A DNA stretch of 64,000 nucleotides from Massospora cicadina (lineage: Eukaryota > Entomophthoromycota > Entomophthoromycetes > Entomophthorales > Entomophthoraceae), in NCBI GenBank assembly GCA_022478985.1, contig JAKSZP010005583.1, positions 1 through 64,000 of the forward strand. The letters run 5' to 3'. Below are positions 44,858 to 55,400 of the stretch, in pieces (the stretch's first letter is position 1; every line of letters starts with the position of its first letter). Below the pieces are notes generated by a model, which was not told the origin of the DNA, ran no database searches, and saw only the letters and a list, made by a program, of their open reading frames with translations. The position numbers and the translations under genes were made by a program.

Positions 44858-46130
44858 ACGCAGATGGTGACCATGCTGAGAAGGGGAGCAACCCCTGGCT
44901 ATATCACTTTTCAAGGATGAATTTAGAAAATTATAAGACTCAGTGGACATAATGAGTCATCAAATTGATAATCTCACTGAAGAAGTTACTTTTTTTATTG
45001 AGGCAAATAATGCATTACATAAAAAAGTTAATGGGTTAAAGAAGAAAACCATAAAAAAGATCAAGTGATTTCTGCTCTTTAACTGTAAATGACCAATCTC
45101 AATGAGAAAATTGCAATATTGAAGGATTGTTAAAGCCAGCACGCCCAAAAAGAATTTACTGACAGTGATGCCTCTGAAATTTATGAGACTAATTATGGGC
45201 AACATTGACAATTGCCACATAGAATGGTTGCTTTGGCCAACCCAAGTTCCTCTAACCGTGATACAATGCCTAAGCGCCCTAGTACGCCTGGCTTAAGTCA
45301 ACAAAGAAGTATTTATGATAACCATGGACAGGAAAGCAATAATTATAAATTAGCAAACCTGCCTGCTTTTGATAAGAATAGAAATATAGCCACTTTTATT
45401 AAACGCTTTGAAATGGCCATGTATGGGGCCAGTGACCATAACAAAGCAGCCACTATGATCAACTGCTTATATGGATGGAGTTTAAATTACTCATGCCACA
45501 TTTGGATGAAAACCCAACCTATTCTGAAGTCAAAGGGAATATGTTTCATGAATTTGGAGGACCAGAACGAATGTCAACCCAGAAAATCCAAAGTCAGGAA
45601 TACAGCTTTATAAAAAGATGAAATGATTAATGAATTTGCAGATTGATTTTATCATGAAACTCAAGTTCTCCTAGGTACAAAGGCTATGATTGATTTTTAT
45701 GCTAAAATTGCACTACAACATGCAGTACAAACTTATTACAAATTTGTCAAATACCTTATTGCCTGCTTTTGTGCAAAACCTTGCAACATCTAAATGGATG
45801 ATTACTGCGTGGATGCTCACAAAATTTTAGTCCTCCCAATACTGGATACAGATCAGGACCTGCTGCCTCTGTTGTAAAATCCTACAATACCAATAATAAT
45901 GACTGTGATCCACCTGTAAAAACTTAGCAAACCTCGAATACAAGGGCCTCACGCCTATTAAATGAGATTACTTGCTAAAACTACAATCATAAAGGACACT
46001 ATGCTTCCTGATGCCGTCAGCATGGTGTTAATGTAGTCCTTCCAGATAACGCACAGATGGAGGAAAAAACAAGCACAATAGATGCAAAAGAATCTATTGT
46101 GCCAAAAACACCAGTATCACCTGACTGACA
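44849..46130 (+). pseudogene. Gag of the gag-only LTR element
   Basis: Starts MAGNADGDHAEKGSNP, then a coiled-coil-like stretch SHQIDNLTEEVTFFIEANNA (44,953-45,012), a low-complexity linker and LANLPAFDKNRNIATFIKRF (45,350-45,410). The next blocks, GASDHNKAATMINCLYG and, one frame over, YSEVKGNMFHEFGGPERMS, parallel Gypsy-1 gag (GASDWCKAKLL; YQKVKDTVLWLFGGTSKMA). A decayed zinc knuckle lies near 45,972-46,015: spacing is kept (C-x2-Tyr-x4-His-x4-Cys), but the second Cys is Tyr and two codons are stops. So it is a Ty3/Gypsy-type gag in a non-autonomous element, now itself broken. Confidence 0.8.
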
Positions 46131-46469
46131 TGAAAACTCAAGCCATGGGGCCTCAATTATTATCAATATGAATTCTATTTTAGCACTTAATGAAGAATTT
46201 ATGAATGTACATGTAGTAACTTGCTCTCAGAGTAAGGGTGTCAAACCAGAAGCCTCTGAAGTAGTTGCTAAACCATATGTGTAAAAGATACTTGTGAATA
46301 CTCAAGCTGAGGGGCTGAGCAATGCAGCAGATACCCCAAACTTGAAGGGGGTGAATATAGCTATACCAATTGACACATTCATCAATGAATGTCCTAGCAT
46401 TGGAAATACCATGAAGCATACTACTAACTCGTTGGATTATTCACATATCCACTTATTAAGCTCTATTAA

Positions 46470-46590
46470 TTTTTATTAAAAAAAGGAAAAAAAGGAAAAA
46501 TGAAAAATTAAACAAAATTAAACAAAAAAATAAATAAAAATAAATAAAACTTATAAAAATAAAAATAAATTTAATTAATAAATTTTAAAG
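46470..46590 (+). repeat. A-rich low-complexity tract
   Basis: About 120 bases of A-rich sequence with AAATAAA-like units between gag and the purine tract. No coding potential. It could be a relic of poly(A) capture or microsatellite growth. Confidence 0.8.
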
Positions 46591-46919
46591 CCATATTGCC
46601 ACTAAGGCTAATATCCCTTTTTTGGGAGGAGGAGGAGAGTAAAATCAAAGCCAAGGAGGACAGTTCAAGTTTGCCAAAGATTGCTGGAGCTTCAGCAGGC
46701 ATAGAAGTATAGTTCTTTGGAAAATTTCAGGTATAGCGGTTGAACCAGCCTAGAAAATGAAGGCAGCACGCCTGAACTAACTGTAGCATGCAGCATGGAA
46801 TTGTGGAGTTTAATTAAAAAGCATATCCAGGGCCAAAGGCTTTTAACGTAACATCCTATAATGAAGGTTGAAAAATGGATGTTGTGACCAAGAGAAAAAG
46901 AATACCCTCCGCTTTTATC

Positions 46920-46937
46920 TAGTAAAGGAGGGGGAAG
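46920..46937 (+). promoter_or_regulatory. Polypurine tract of gag-only element
   Basis: TAGTAAAGGAGGGGGAAG ends right at the 3' LTR. Purine tracts prime plus-strand DNA synthesis. Confidence 0.8.
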
Positions 46938-47755
46938 TTTTGAATGGTTGGCTGGATCTGAATTGTCAGTAATTATAAACCAAAAATATCCTAAGTATAT
47001 CTGAACATGGGATTTGTGGCCTAGCAATTTCACTTAATTGTATTCAACTATGATGACATGGGCACAAAGGATTTGTTGGTTAGGTCAGACTTATTAATAA
47101 GTATCAACTTAATGACGGGCATATGGGCTTTGTTGGTCTATGTCAAATTTAGTTTTTAATATTGTTTGAGTTTTTAATCAAATTAATTACTAATTAGTGG
47201 TACAAATCGCCTTGGTATGTGCTGCCAATTTCTTGTGAAAGAGAATTGGTTCAGCTATTTGCAGAAGCGTCTGAAATGCTGTCTTGAGAATATTGACGAA
47301 ATTTACACTGACCCTGAGGATGTGCAAGATGCCCTGAGTTGAAGGATTGTAGACCCTCAAACAAACATTTTACATGTTCCTCTGGCCAAGTGCCATTGAA
47401 AATGAGACATCATGAATAAGATGTGGTGAACATTGAACCCTATAAATTATCTCCAAATTGATACTAATAAAGAATAATCAATAATTACCACTAGTTTATA
47501 GTTTAACTTACAAGATTTGTGTTTAATACTTTAAGTTGTATTAAGTTGAGAATTTACTTAGGATCAGTAAGATTAGGGCAGCCTGCCATTGTCCAAGTGA
47601 TGACAGGAGAATATGAATTTGAAGTGCTATTACCAAGGAGTTATATCTTAACTATAGTCACCGTCTGGTCTATTGTCTTCATACAATAGATATTTGAAAC
47701 TCCACCATGCTGCAGAAAAAGAACCAGCCATCTGAAGTAGACCAAAAATTCAACA
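46938..47755 (+). repeat. 3' LTR of gag-only element
   Basis: TTTTGAATGG...ATTCAACA. The first dinucleotide is TT instead of TG, a point change relative to the 5' LTR; otherwise nearly identical. Confidence 0.93.
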
Positions 47756-47760
47756 GTCAA

Positions 47761-48440
47761 TGTGGTACATAGACCTCAGCTGACTATTATTCACAAGAGG
47801 TCGGGACATATTGAGTAGCAACGGCACATGCTTGGGGAGGGTATCAAAAAGCCCCAAGATAGCTTTTAGAACGTAGAGTTTGATGTGCCCTGTGAGGGGG
47901 TAGGCGTTGAAGGCCATCAGTTATTGGCCAGGTTGGCCAGTAGTTCAGATCGCCCACCACAAAGGGATTAGGTGGAGCGGGGAGGGAATCTATGGCCAAG
48001 AGGAAATCCTAGTGAGCCCACACACAGGTCAGGGCATAAAAATTAACTATATCGTGCACTTCATTATCCCATGAAAAGGACATGACCAACACATGACCAT
48101 GAGATATAAATCTTTAGATATAAATTTAAAATTATGGGATGCACATATAAGCACCCCACAGTATGGTGACCAAAAAGAAAAGGAGGGGAGGAGCATGGTT
48201 AACTATGTGTCCTTAGAACCATGTGGACAGTGGGATTCCTGAAATGTCAGGATGTCCACAGGTAAATAGTTTTTTAAAGCTCAATCTTCTATCCTGGGAT
48301 GGAAATTCCTTGAGTCCATCGATGTTCAACATCCCTATTGTGAAGGAGACCCCATTGCACCTTATATGTAATGAGAAGGGCCCCCTTGCCCTTCCTTCAC
48401 TTCTTTTCAGCATGCTTCTTGATAGCATCATATGTGAACT
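47761..48440 (-). pseudogene. LINE-C ORF2: endonuclease N-terminal part
   Basis: On the minus strand: FTIGMLNIDGLKEFPSQDRR (48,280-48,345) matches the start of LINE-A ORF2. Further on, FVVGDLNYW (about 47,945-47,975) corresponds to LINE-A FLIGDMNCW, and the segment ending RSMYHIDL (47,761-47,785) to RSMTRIDL. It continues at 44,002-44,015 and 33,645-33,705 across later insertions. RT sequence is missing. Stops occur within it. Confidence 0.8.
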
Positions 48441-48699
48441 GTGATACTGAGTAAGTGTACTTAAGGGTGGCTTCCTTTAGTTTGGATGATATTTCATTTT
48501 TGGTGTTTTCCAATTTTGGTCAACTTTTTATATTGAGGTAATCCTGTGGTACATCATCAGAGTTAAAAAAAAACTTGGGGAGGGTAGAGTTGGGAGAATT
48601 TGTTTCAATCAGTGAACAGTGAACTTACATGGGTGAACCCAACTCAAACACCTGATCCACAGATTGGTGGGCCAAATTTGATTGTTGAGCAAATTCTTA

Positions 48700-49620
48700 A
48701 GCCATTTTTGGCTGTAAATGACTCAATGTCATCTTGGGTCTAAGAAGGCGGGATAATAGACGCTGCTGAAGCCACTGCATTGGCCACTTCTCTATGGGCC
48801 TGTTTGGCCTTCTTGTGCTCTTTTGGGGACACGTGTTTAACCAGAATATAACGCCTCTGCGCACCCCACAGTAAGGTGGCATTAGTGTCAATGGTGGGTT
48901 CATAATGGGAGTCAGTGCTTCCCATTGCATTGGGGAGAATTTTTTGCTGAGTGATGCCCTCTCTGGAAGGGCAGGTGTGTGCATTATGGCCAAAAGCACG
49001 ACAACAGGTGCAGATAGAGGGTGCACTATCCACCATAACACAGAAAGGGTATGAGTCCTGCCCTTCAATATTGATAACTGCAGTGTGTGGAATTTGCATT
49101 AAGTATTCTGCAATGGCCGTGTTTGGGGTGATCACTGAAATTGCTTTGCCAGTGATAAGCTCCAGCATAAGCGTGAAGCGCTGCATTTCAAAAGAGTGTA
49201 GTTCCTCATAACTTTTTAGCCCATCTGATAAAAGGCTTTTTAGTATTGCACGTGTCACCATTGTGGGGAGAAAGTCAAATGTGACAAAAATTTGGTTAGA
49301 TTTGGTCCAGCGCATGCACTTCATTTCAACCACCCATTGACCATCCTTTAGTTTAACCACCACACGTACCTGTGAAGCTTCATCTGCTACTTGCGCAGTT
49401 ACAAACCCTAGGTCCAACCAACTCTGGGTTTTATAATGAGGTGCAACGTACACAACAGCTGAGAAGTGTTTGTGAACATCACCACAGAACTTCTTCCAAA
49501 GTGCCATTAAATTTATATTCAGAAAAACTTGGATCTCATGCTCCACTGATGACAGGCACTGATAGTGTGGAGTTTTGATGCACTGGTTGCATTTTGCTTG
49601 CTAAGATAAAATCCCCAGTA
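48700..49620 (-). pseudogene. LINE-C ORF1
   Basis: 268 codons are open from an ATG at 49,546, and homology to LINE-A ORF1 continues on both sides. Landmarks: IQVFLNINLMALWKKFCGDV, SWLDLGFVTAQVADEASQVR, MRWTKSNQIFVTFDFLPTMV and an intact zinc knuckle CTCCRAFGHNAHTC (residues 179-192 from that ATG). The protein is the same family as LINE-A ORF1 (identity moderate, same order of blocks). Upstream, QCIKTPHYQCLSSVEHEIQV extends the homology, so the real start is further right. It shows by comparison that LINE-A ORF1 has a one-base frameshift. LINE ORF1 binds element RNA. Confidence 0.85.
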
Positions 49621-49835
49621 AGATAATCACCGCTGTTTTCTTAATTATGTCTTAGCCACCAGTATTGCCAGGGCGTTTTTAACTTTGGGCTGTGCAAAAA
49701 ATGACCTTGTGCCCTTAAACAAAGCTTGCCCAACCTTTACCTGAATTGGGTGCAAAATCATCTCTTTGCATAGATTATCAACCTACCAGTCTTGAATTAA
49801 ATCAGTTTCAATAAGTAATTTCAAAGAGAAATAAA
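49621..49835 (-). other. LINE-C 5' leader
   Basis: The complement aligns loosely with the LINE-A leader (AATTCAAGAC..GTTTGATAATCT in both). LINE-C probably begins near 49,835, next to TRIM-1 LTR sequence. Confidence 0.55.
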
Positions 49836-49849
49836 ATTTTAGAAAAATA

Positions 49850-50490
49850 TGTAAGGCAGAAGGATAATGATTGGGTGAGGTCCCAGCATTGAATGTTGAT
49901 TGGTTTAAATAGTGAAGTAGCCTAGTATAAATAGTTTTAGTTTCCTCCCAATAATGATTTCTCTTTTGCTACCTTATTACTTATTAAATTAATGAAAGCG
50001 GCTTGGTGGTATAGGATGGGACAGGAGAACACCAAGGCAGGTGTGGGGTGATGTGCCTAAAGTGGCTAAACTGCTAGCTCCTATACCTTATCCCTACAAC
50101 ATAATACCAATGGTAACCTGGCCAATTAGCCACCAACAATGATGGGTTGATGGCCGTCAGCCATGAGGGTGGTGTAGCATGGGAGCCATGGCCTCCAGGA
50201 TGGAGGATGTACTTGCCAGTTCACACCCAAGAGGGCTGGAAATTGGTCATAATAGAGAAATAGCTATGGGTTGAGTCACCCAGGAAGGGGGAAGGGGACC
50301 ACTGATGCACTCCAAAAGTGGTCAATGGCGGTAAGGCGAAGTTTTTGGTCTTCTTAAATGTGGGTTGGAAGTGTACTTGTAGGTTGTTGGTATGCCTATA
50401 AAGGCGAAATACCAAAGTTAGCAGTCATCATACAGTTTGTCCTGGAACACTGGCAAAGCCCTGATGTAGCAGATTGCAAAATTTGTGACA
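49850..50490 (+). repeat. 5' LTR of TRIM-1 (right half)
   Basis: Contains a TATA-like TATAAATAG (49,925-49,933), then AGCGGCTTGGTGGT, CAATGGTAACCTGGCC and an end GCAAAATTTGTGACA. Matches 51,600-52,251, 61,030-61,704 and, past its insertion, 62,520-64,000. Confidence 0.82.
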
Positions 50491-50671
50491 TTGGTGCTCA
50501 CTGAAGGTAACACTGGAATGCTGCTCAAGTAGTGTAAGGTATGGTTCAGAGGTGGTGAAAACCATTGGTTAAGTCCTGGTGCTTCTTGGAGGAGGGGCGC
50601 TTAAGGTGATCTTGGCCCACCAAGTAGTTGATGTCATTCTGGAGGAATACCATCTGGTTAAGAGGGGTAAA
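50491..50671 (+). other. TRIM-1 interior with PBS and purine tract
   Basis: Starts TTGGTGCTCACTGAAGG (PBS-like) and ends TACCATCTGGTTAAGAGGGG before TGTCAG of the 3' LTR. Only 181 bp, no ORF. TRIM-2 has the same interior (208 bp). Confidence 0.8.
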
Positions 50672-52251
50672 TGTCAGAAAATTAACCAGATGGATTCCTC
50701 TCCTAGTTTCCAAACTTAGGGTTGAGAGTGGTCAGTCCTATAAGAATGATCAATTAACTAGTTTTGATAATATTAATGATAAATGTACCCACTTGTAAGG
50801 GGTGAAAGACGAGTCAGTAGGGCGCACGGCTACCAACCTAAAGGTTGCAGGTTCAATTCCCACCCTTCACACATTGATTGGGGTGCCAGCAGAAGTAAGC
50901 TATTGGCGGTTAGTAGGTCTAATAACACAAAAACTTTACCCATGATGTAGCCAATAAAATCTGAGTCCCAATCAGAGGTGAAATTTTTCTAAGATGGAGT
51001 TGACCCTGCTCAGGTTTCATGACAATGTTTACTTTCTTTCTTACAGTTTTGTCCATCCCCTGGTCAGCTTGCCTCAAATGAATAAAAAAATGTACCACTT
51101 ATGCACCTTAAATAGTTAAGATAATCTAATTTAATTGTTCTGCAAAGGCTGGATTTTTTAGGGACAATCCCTTACAGAAATTAATGTTACTTTGATCACT
51201 GGTGACTAAGGCCAAGGATGATCTACTAATTAAAAATAATAAGTTAGGGGATTTCCCTGCATTTTATGCTGAGAATAAATCATATTTCAGTTGAAGAGGG
51301 GTCATTGGTGGAATGCCACTTCAATGTAAGGATATTAATCTATTGGAAACTAATGCCAAGGATAATTAAATCAGTTAGCTGTTAGTAATTAGCTGTCAAC
51401 TTATGCTGAGGATAATCAATCTGCCGTGAAATGCCAAGGTTTCCGTTATGGAGTGAGCGATAATGATTCTGCTGCCTATGATTCTGGTTACCAGCAACTG
51501 ATGCTGGGGAATTAGTAATATTCTATAATAGTATTTTATATATTACTGACCAACAACTGATGCCAAGGATAATAAAAATTAATATTTGCTGTTCAGAAAG
51601 GCCGGATTAGAGGAAATAATTACTGTAGAAGGATAACAATTGGATGAAGTCCCAGCATTGGATCCCAATGGGTTTAAATAGTTGAAGTAGCCTTTAATAA
51701 ATAGTTATAGTCCCTCTTAATAAAGATCTCTCTTTCGCCCATCTTATTTATTGAAGTAGTGAAAGCGGCTTGGTGGTGTAAGATGAGATAGGAGATCCCT
51801 GAGGCAGGTGTGGGGTGACACGCCTGGAGTGGCTGACACTGCCAGCTTTCATACCTCAGCCTTACAAGAAACCGTCAATGGGAACCTGGCCAACCGGCCA
51901 CCAACTATGATGGTCTGATGACCGTCGCCATGATGTTGGTGTATCATGGGAGCCATGGCCCCCAGGATGGGGGATGGACTTGCCAGTGCACACACAAGAG
52001 GGGCTGTCATTGGTCATGAGGGAGAAGTAGCAAGGGGTAGGGCCACTCAGGAAGGGGGCTGAGGACCACTGATCACTCTCAAAAGGGGCCAATGGCGCTA
52101 AAGCGAAGTTGTTGGTCTGCTGAGTTGTTGGGTTAGACGTGAAATTTGTAGGTGGTTGGTACGCTTATGAAGGCGAAACAGCAAATGTCAGCAGTCCTCA
52201 TATTGTTTGGTATGGCACATTGGCAGAGCCCTGATGTTTCAGATTGCAAAA
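50672..52251 (+). repeat. 3' LTR of TRIM-1, split by SINE-2
   Basis: Starts TGTCAGAAAATTAACCAGAT. About 1.28 kb once SINE-2 is removed. Ends AGATTGCAAAA, then directly Gypsy-2 integrase sequence. Confidence 0.82.
50798..51087 (+). mobile_element. SINE-2, tRNA-derived, tail A
   Basis: About 290 bp. tRNA-like head with box A around GAGTCAGTAGGGC (50,811-50,823) and box B GGTTCAATTCC (50,850-50,860); the ends of the head (GTGAAAG and CCTTCAC) can nearly pair like an acceptor stem. Body non-coding. 3' end is tail A, GTCCATCCCCTGGTCAGCTT (51,051-51,070), then AATGAATAAAAAAA. Target-site duplication AAATGTACCCACTT on the left and AAATGTACCACTT on the right (51,088 on), one indel. Comparison with TRIM-2 LTR confirms the empty site. 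Confidence 0.88.
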
Positions 52252-55200
52252 CCCATTATAACCAGTATACCAATACCATGATTGCATAATACTCATCAGA
52301 GAAATGTATTCCACAATAAAATCAACTGAGAGGTAAATACAAGGTTTTTCTGCTTCATGGACTTGTACCAACAACCCCCACAAGAGGCTGACGATTAGTT
52401 GTACCATGTTGCACACAAGGCACTCCTTGGTATACCTTGTAACCCAGTATGCATTTCCTTTGCATTTATAAGTATGGCGGATAAGCAAAAAGGTTTTTGT
52501 TTTCCCAGGGTGTCCTATAGTTATCCCATCATGATAATCTTTGACTATATTAAGCATAGTGGTCCTTAGGGAGCCCATAAAGCCATTGAAACCATACCAT
52601 CTTATCCTTTTTATGTTAACTATTGGTTATATCCTCTTGATTTAAGTTGCATTTAAGAGGCTCATAGTATATTCTGCCACTATAGACTGATAAAGAACTT
52701 TCTGAACATACCATACTCCTCTAGGTTCTTTAAGGAAGCAAGAACTGTCGTGCATGTAGTGGTGGGGGTTGCTTAGACAAAATCCTCACAGGAGAAATCA
52801 CTAAGTGGGTGTTGTGCAACTCCATCTCGCTGAGATCAGGAGCTCATTCAGGGTTCTGACTCAGAGATACAGCTAAACCGTTCCCCTTGCTTTTTTTAAA
52901 CTTATAAGATAACATAAACTGGAGTAAGGGTTCATGCCAAAGAGCTTGCCGCTTAGTCAGGACATGAGGATACTGGTAGTAAAATAGTGCGCAATATTCT
53001 GTACAAACGTGGAATGAAGGGGAAGAACTATACAGATGATGTCGCCAGTAGGTCAGTGCTTCCACCACCTCCAGTTGTTCCTTGTCATAAACAGCTTAAA
53101 AAGGACATTTTACACTAAAATATCCCTAGGATGATCAACTCCAGCTTCAACCACTTGTAAAAGAAAATCAGCTATTAAAATTGGAAGCATCACTAGCTCT
53201 ATAAACTCTTTATCATGGTCCAAGTGGTGAAGGACAGACGTGGAAAAAAGGGGACCTTCCTGCTTGGAAGGCATCTTCCAGTGTAGAAGACCACTGAAAA
53301 CTTTGGCCCCAATAACCTATACAAAGGCTTTGCCACCTCAGAAAGATTTGGTTTTAATTTTTTGAGGAAGTACAAGTCTACAATAAGCTTCTTAATTATT
53401 TAATGAAGTTTTTATGAGCCAATTGCTGATTTCTCCCTTGTCTTTAGTTATCATGTGACCTTCATTTCTATGATGTTGTCCAGGAGGTGATTTGGGATAA
53501 AAAATCCACACTTACTGATTTTTCAGATTCACGTTTGTCACTTTCAAATGCTCACCATTTACTCTAAGTGTATCTTATGGGACTCTTGATCTTGGAAAGC
53601 CCCAAGAATGTCAATTTTTTGGGCTACAGAACATACGCCCAACAACTCCCCCAAGGCTGCATCATTATGGCATTGCTAAATTTCAAGAGCATTCTTGAGT
53701 CCAAAAGGCATGACCCAGAATTGGAAGATCTACTTCCTGGTATGAAATGCATTGAGTCATTCCTTTTTCTTTTTGGTGCAAATCTGGTCAAAGGCATTCA
53801 AGCAATCCAGATTGGCCTAGCTTTCTCCTATAGAAGGCAATTTGTGCCTCCAGAGGAATGGGATGCCGATTAAATATGGTTACATTACTTATGTTCTTAT
53901 AATTTATGCAAGGGTAGTGTACAGTTTGCTTTTTCACAAAGAGTAGCAGTGAGCATACTAGAGAGGTACGCTAAAAAATGGCTCCTTAGTAAGGTGAATG
54001 ATAACCCAAGCATTTTATGCTGACTCTTCCTGCAGTGTTAAAAGCTATAAATAGAAATGTGAACCAGGTCCTCTGTGATCTTGAAATCACAAACTCTGAG
54101 TGATCTGGTAAGGAAAATGCTGATGCTGCATCAATTTAAGACACTAAACTCTCCAAAAAGAAGGTAAAGGTGATTCAGTAGTGAGCTTCAGCAGAGGATC
54201 GAGATATCCTTATGTATATTGGGCCGCTTAAGCAATTCACTCAGGGTGCTACCATCTAGCCGGGGAATTATTAGTACTTGACTACTCCTCAAGGACAAAA
54301 TTAAGGTATTTGCTTTAAAATTGGTTTTGATATCAGATTTAGCCACCAATTCATTCCCAAGATTATTGGTTACAGCAATTTTTGACTGCCAAGAAGTGGT
54401 CAGACAAGTGGAACATAACAATTTAATGGTCAACCAAACCCTGAACCTTTAAGGTGATAATACCCTGAGAGGTCCATTCCCTAAACATTCCACCAGGTAA
54501 GTAGTGCAACCCAAGAAAGTCATTTCGTCCATATCAATAAAATTCTCTGGGGCCCCTGTTGTCATGGAGCGTGATTCAAATTATAATAATACTGGCCTGG
54601 AGCTCCAGGTGAGTGAACAACCAAACCCTTCAGCCAGAATACACTAGGTACAGCCATCCATATTGATGGTTGGAAAACAAAAAGGCAGTTATGCGGACTA
54701 GAAAGGGATTCTCATGATTGGAAATCATCACATTAAATGTTTAAAGGAGCTTTAAAACTTCACTAACAAATTTATGTTTTTAGGATTAATTATTGAAACT
54801 GAATGATTTGAGAAGAAAATGAAAAGACAGAAGCCCCTGTCAGGCTCTTCCTAAATGTTTGCAATATGGGGAACTGAGACTAATTGCACTGCCACTGAGA
54901 ACATTTCATGATATAATTTTGGTGGATCAGCATCTTAAAGTGTTTTCCAATACCAACTTAGATCTGACCTAGCTTATAGGTTTTCCTTGAGATAATTGGT
55001 GAGAATATTCATTCTTCTGTGACTCCACTTGGCGTGATGTTGACAACATCTTTGGCAGGTACTAGGTTGCACCCACGGCCAGGCCACATATAGCCAGCTC
55101 CATTGAGTGAGGGAAAGATTAATCACGCCCATACCTGTTGGGTTGGGATCATTTGAAAAATTGTGGGGAAACCTGGCGGATGGGGGATCTTGATCCTGAA

Positions 55201-55400
55201 ACTAACTTGTGGTCCTTTAATTTTTGCAGAATGTGACCTGAATTCCTCAGTGAATGTGACTTGACTTTTTTGGCAGAACTTGAACCCAAAGATATTTCCT
55301 CCAGGGTAAATGCTAACCACCTTCCGCTGGCAATGACTTCTATCCTCTGCCACCTCCTGACATACCTTTCAAACTTAATCCACCAATTCTTTGGTGTAAA
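52252..55400 (-). pseudogene. Gypsy-2 pol remnants (protease to integrase)
   Basis: Minus strand, right to left: a TTGAPENFIDMDEM protease-like core (about 54,530-54,575) whose catalytic Asp is lost; RT with QFWVMPFGLKNALE (about 53,660-53,705); RNase H ending HWRH-like VEALTYWRHHLY, HVCTEYCALFYY and GNGLAVSLSQNPE (52,850-53,065); integrase zinc domain DYHDGITIGHPG..VTRYTKECLVCN (52,410-52,545) and the start of the core KPCIYLSVDFIVEY (52,290-52,350). Integrase stops at the TRIM-1 LTR. Sequence differs from Gypsy-1 and Gypsy-3, so it is a different Ty3/Gypsy lineage. Heavily decayed; the part right of about 54,600 is probably gag but I cannot show it. Confidence 0.75.

Larger units (their letters stand above)
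44016..47755 (+). mobile_element. Gag-only LTR retrotransposon
   Basis: 3.74 kb with two LTRs of 822 and 818 bp, a 5-bp target-site duplication GTCAA (44,011-44,015 and 47,756-47,760), a primer-binding-site-like start, a purine tract before the 3' LTR and a 2.1-kb interior that encodes gag only. There is no protease, RT, RNase H or integrase, so it must have moved with enzymes from another element. It landed inside the right target-site duplication of H7. LTRs look about 96-97% identical by eye, so fairly recent. Confidence 0.93.
49850..52251 (+). mobile_element. TRIM-1: LTR element with 1.3-kb LTRs and tiny interior
   Basis: Order: 5' LTR (left end cut by LINE-C), primer-binding site, 181-bp interior, purine tract, 3' LTR (split by SINE-2 and ending within about 10 bases of complete). 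No protein is encoded. Interior and LTRs match TRIM-2. It depends on enzymes supplied by another element; the shared primer site suggests a Gypsy helper. Confidence 0.82.
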
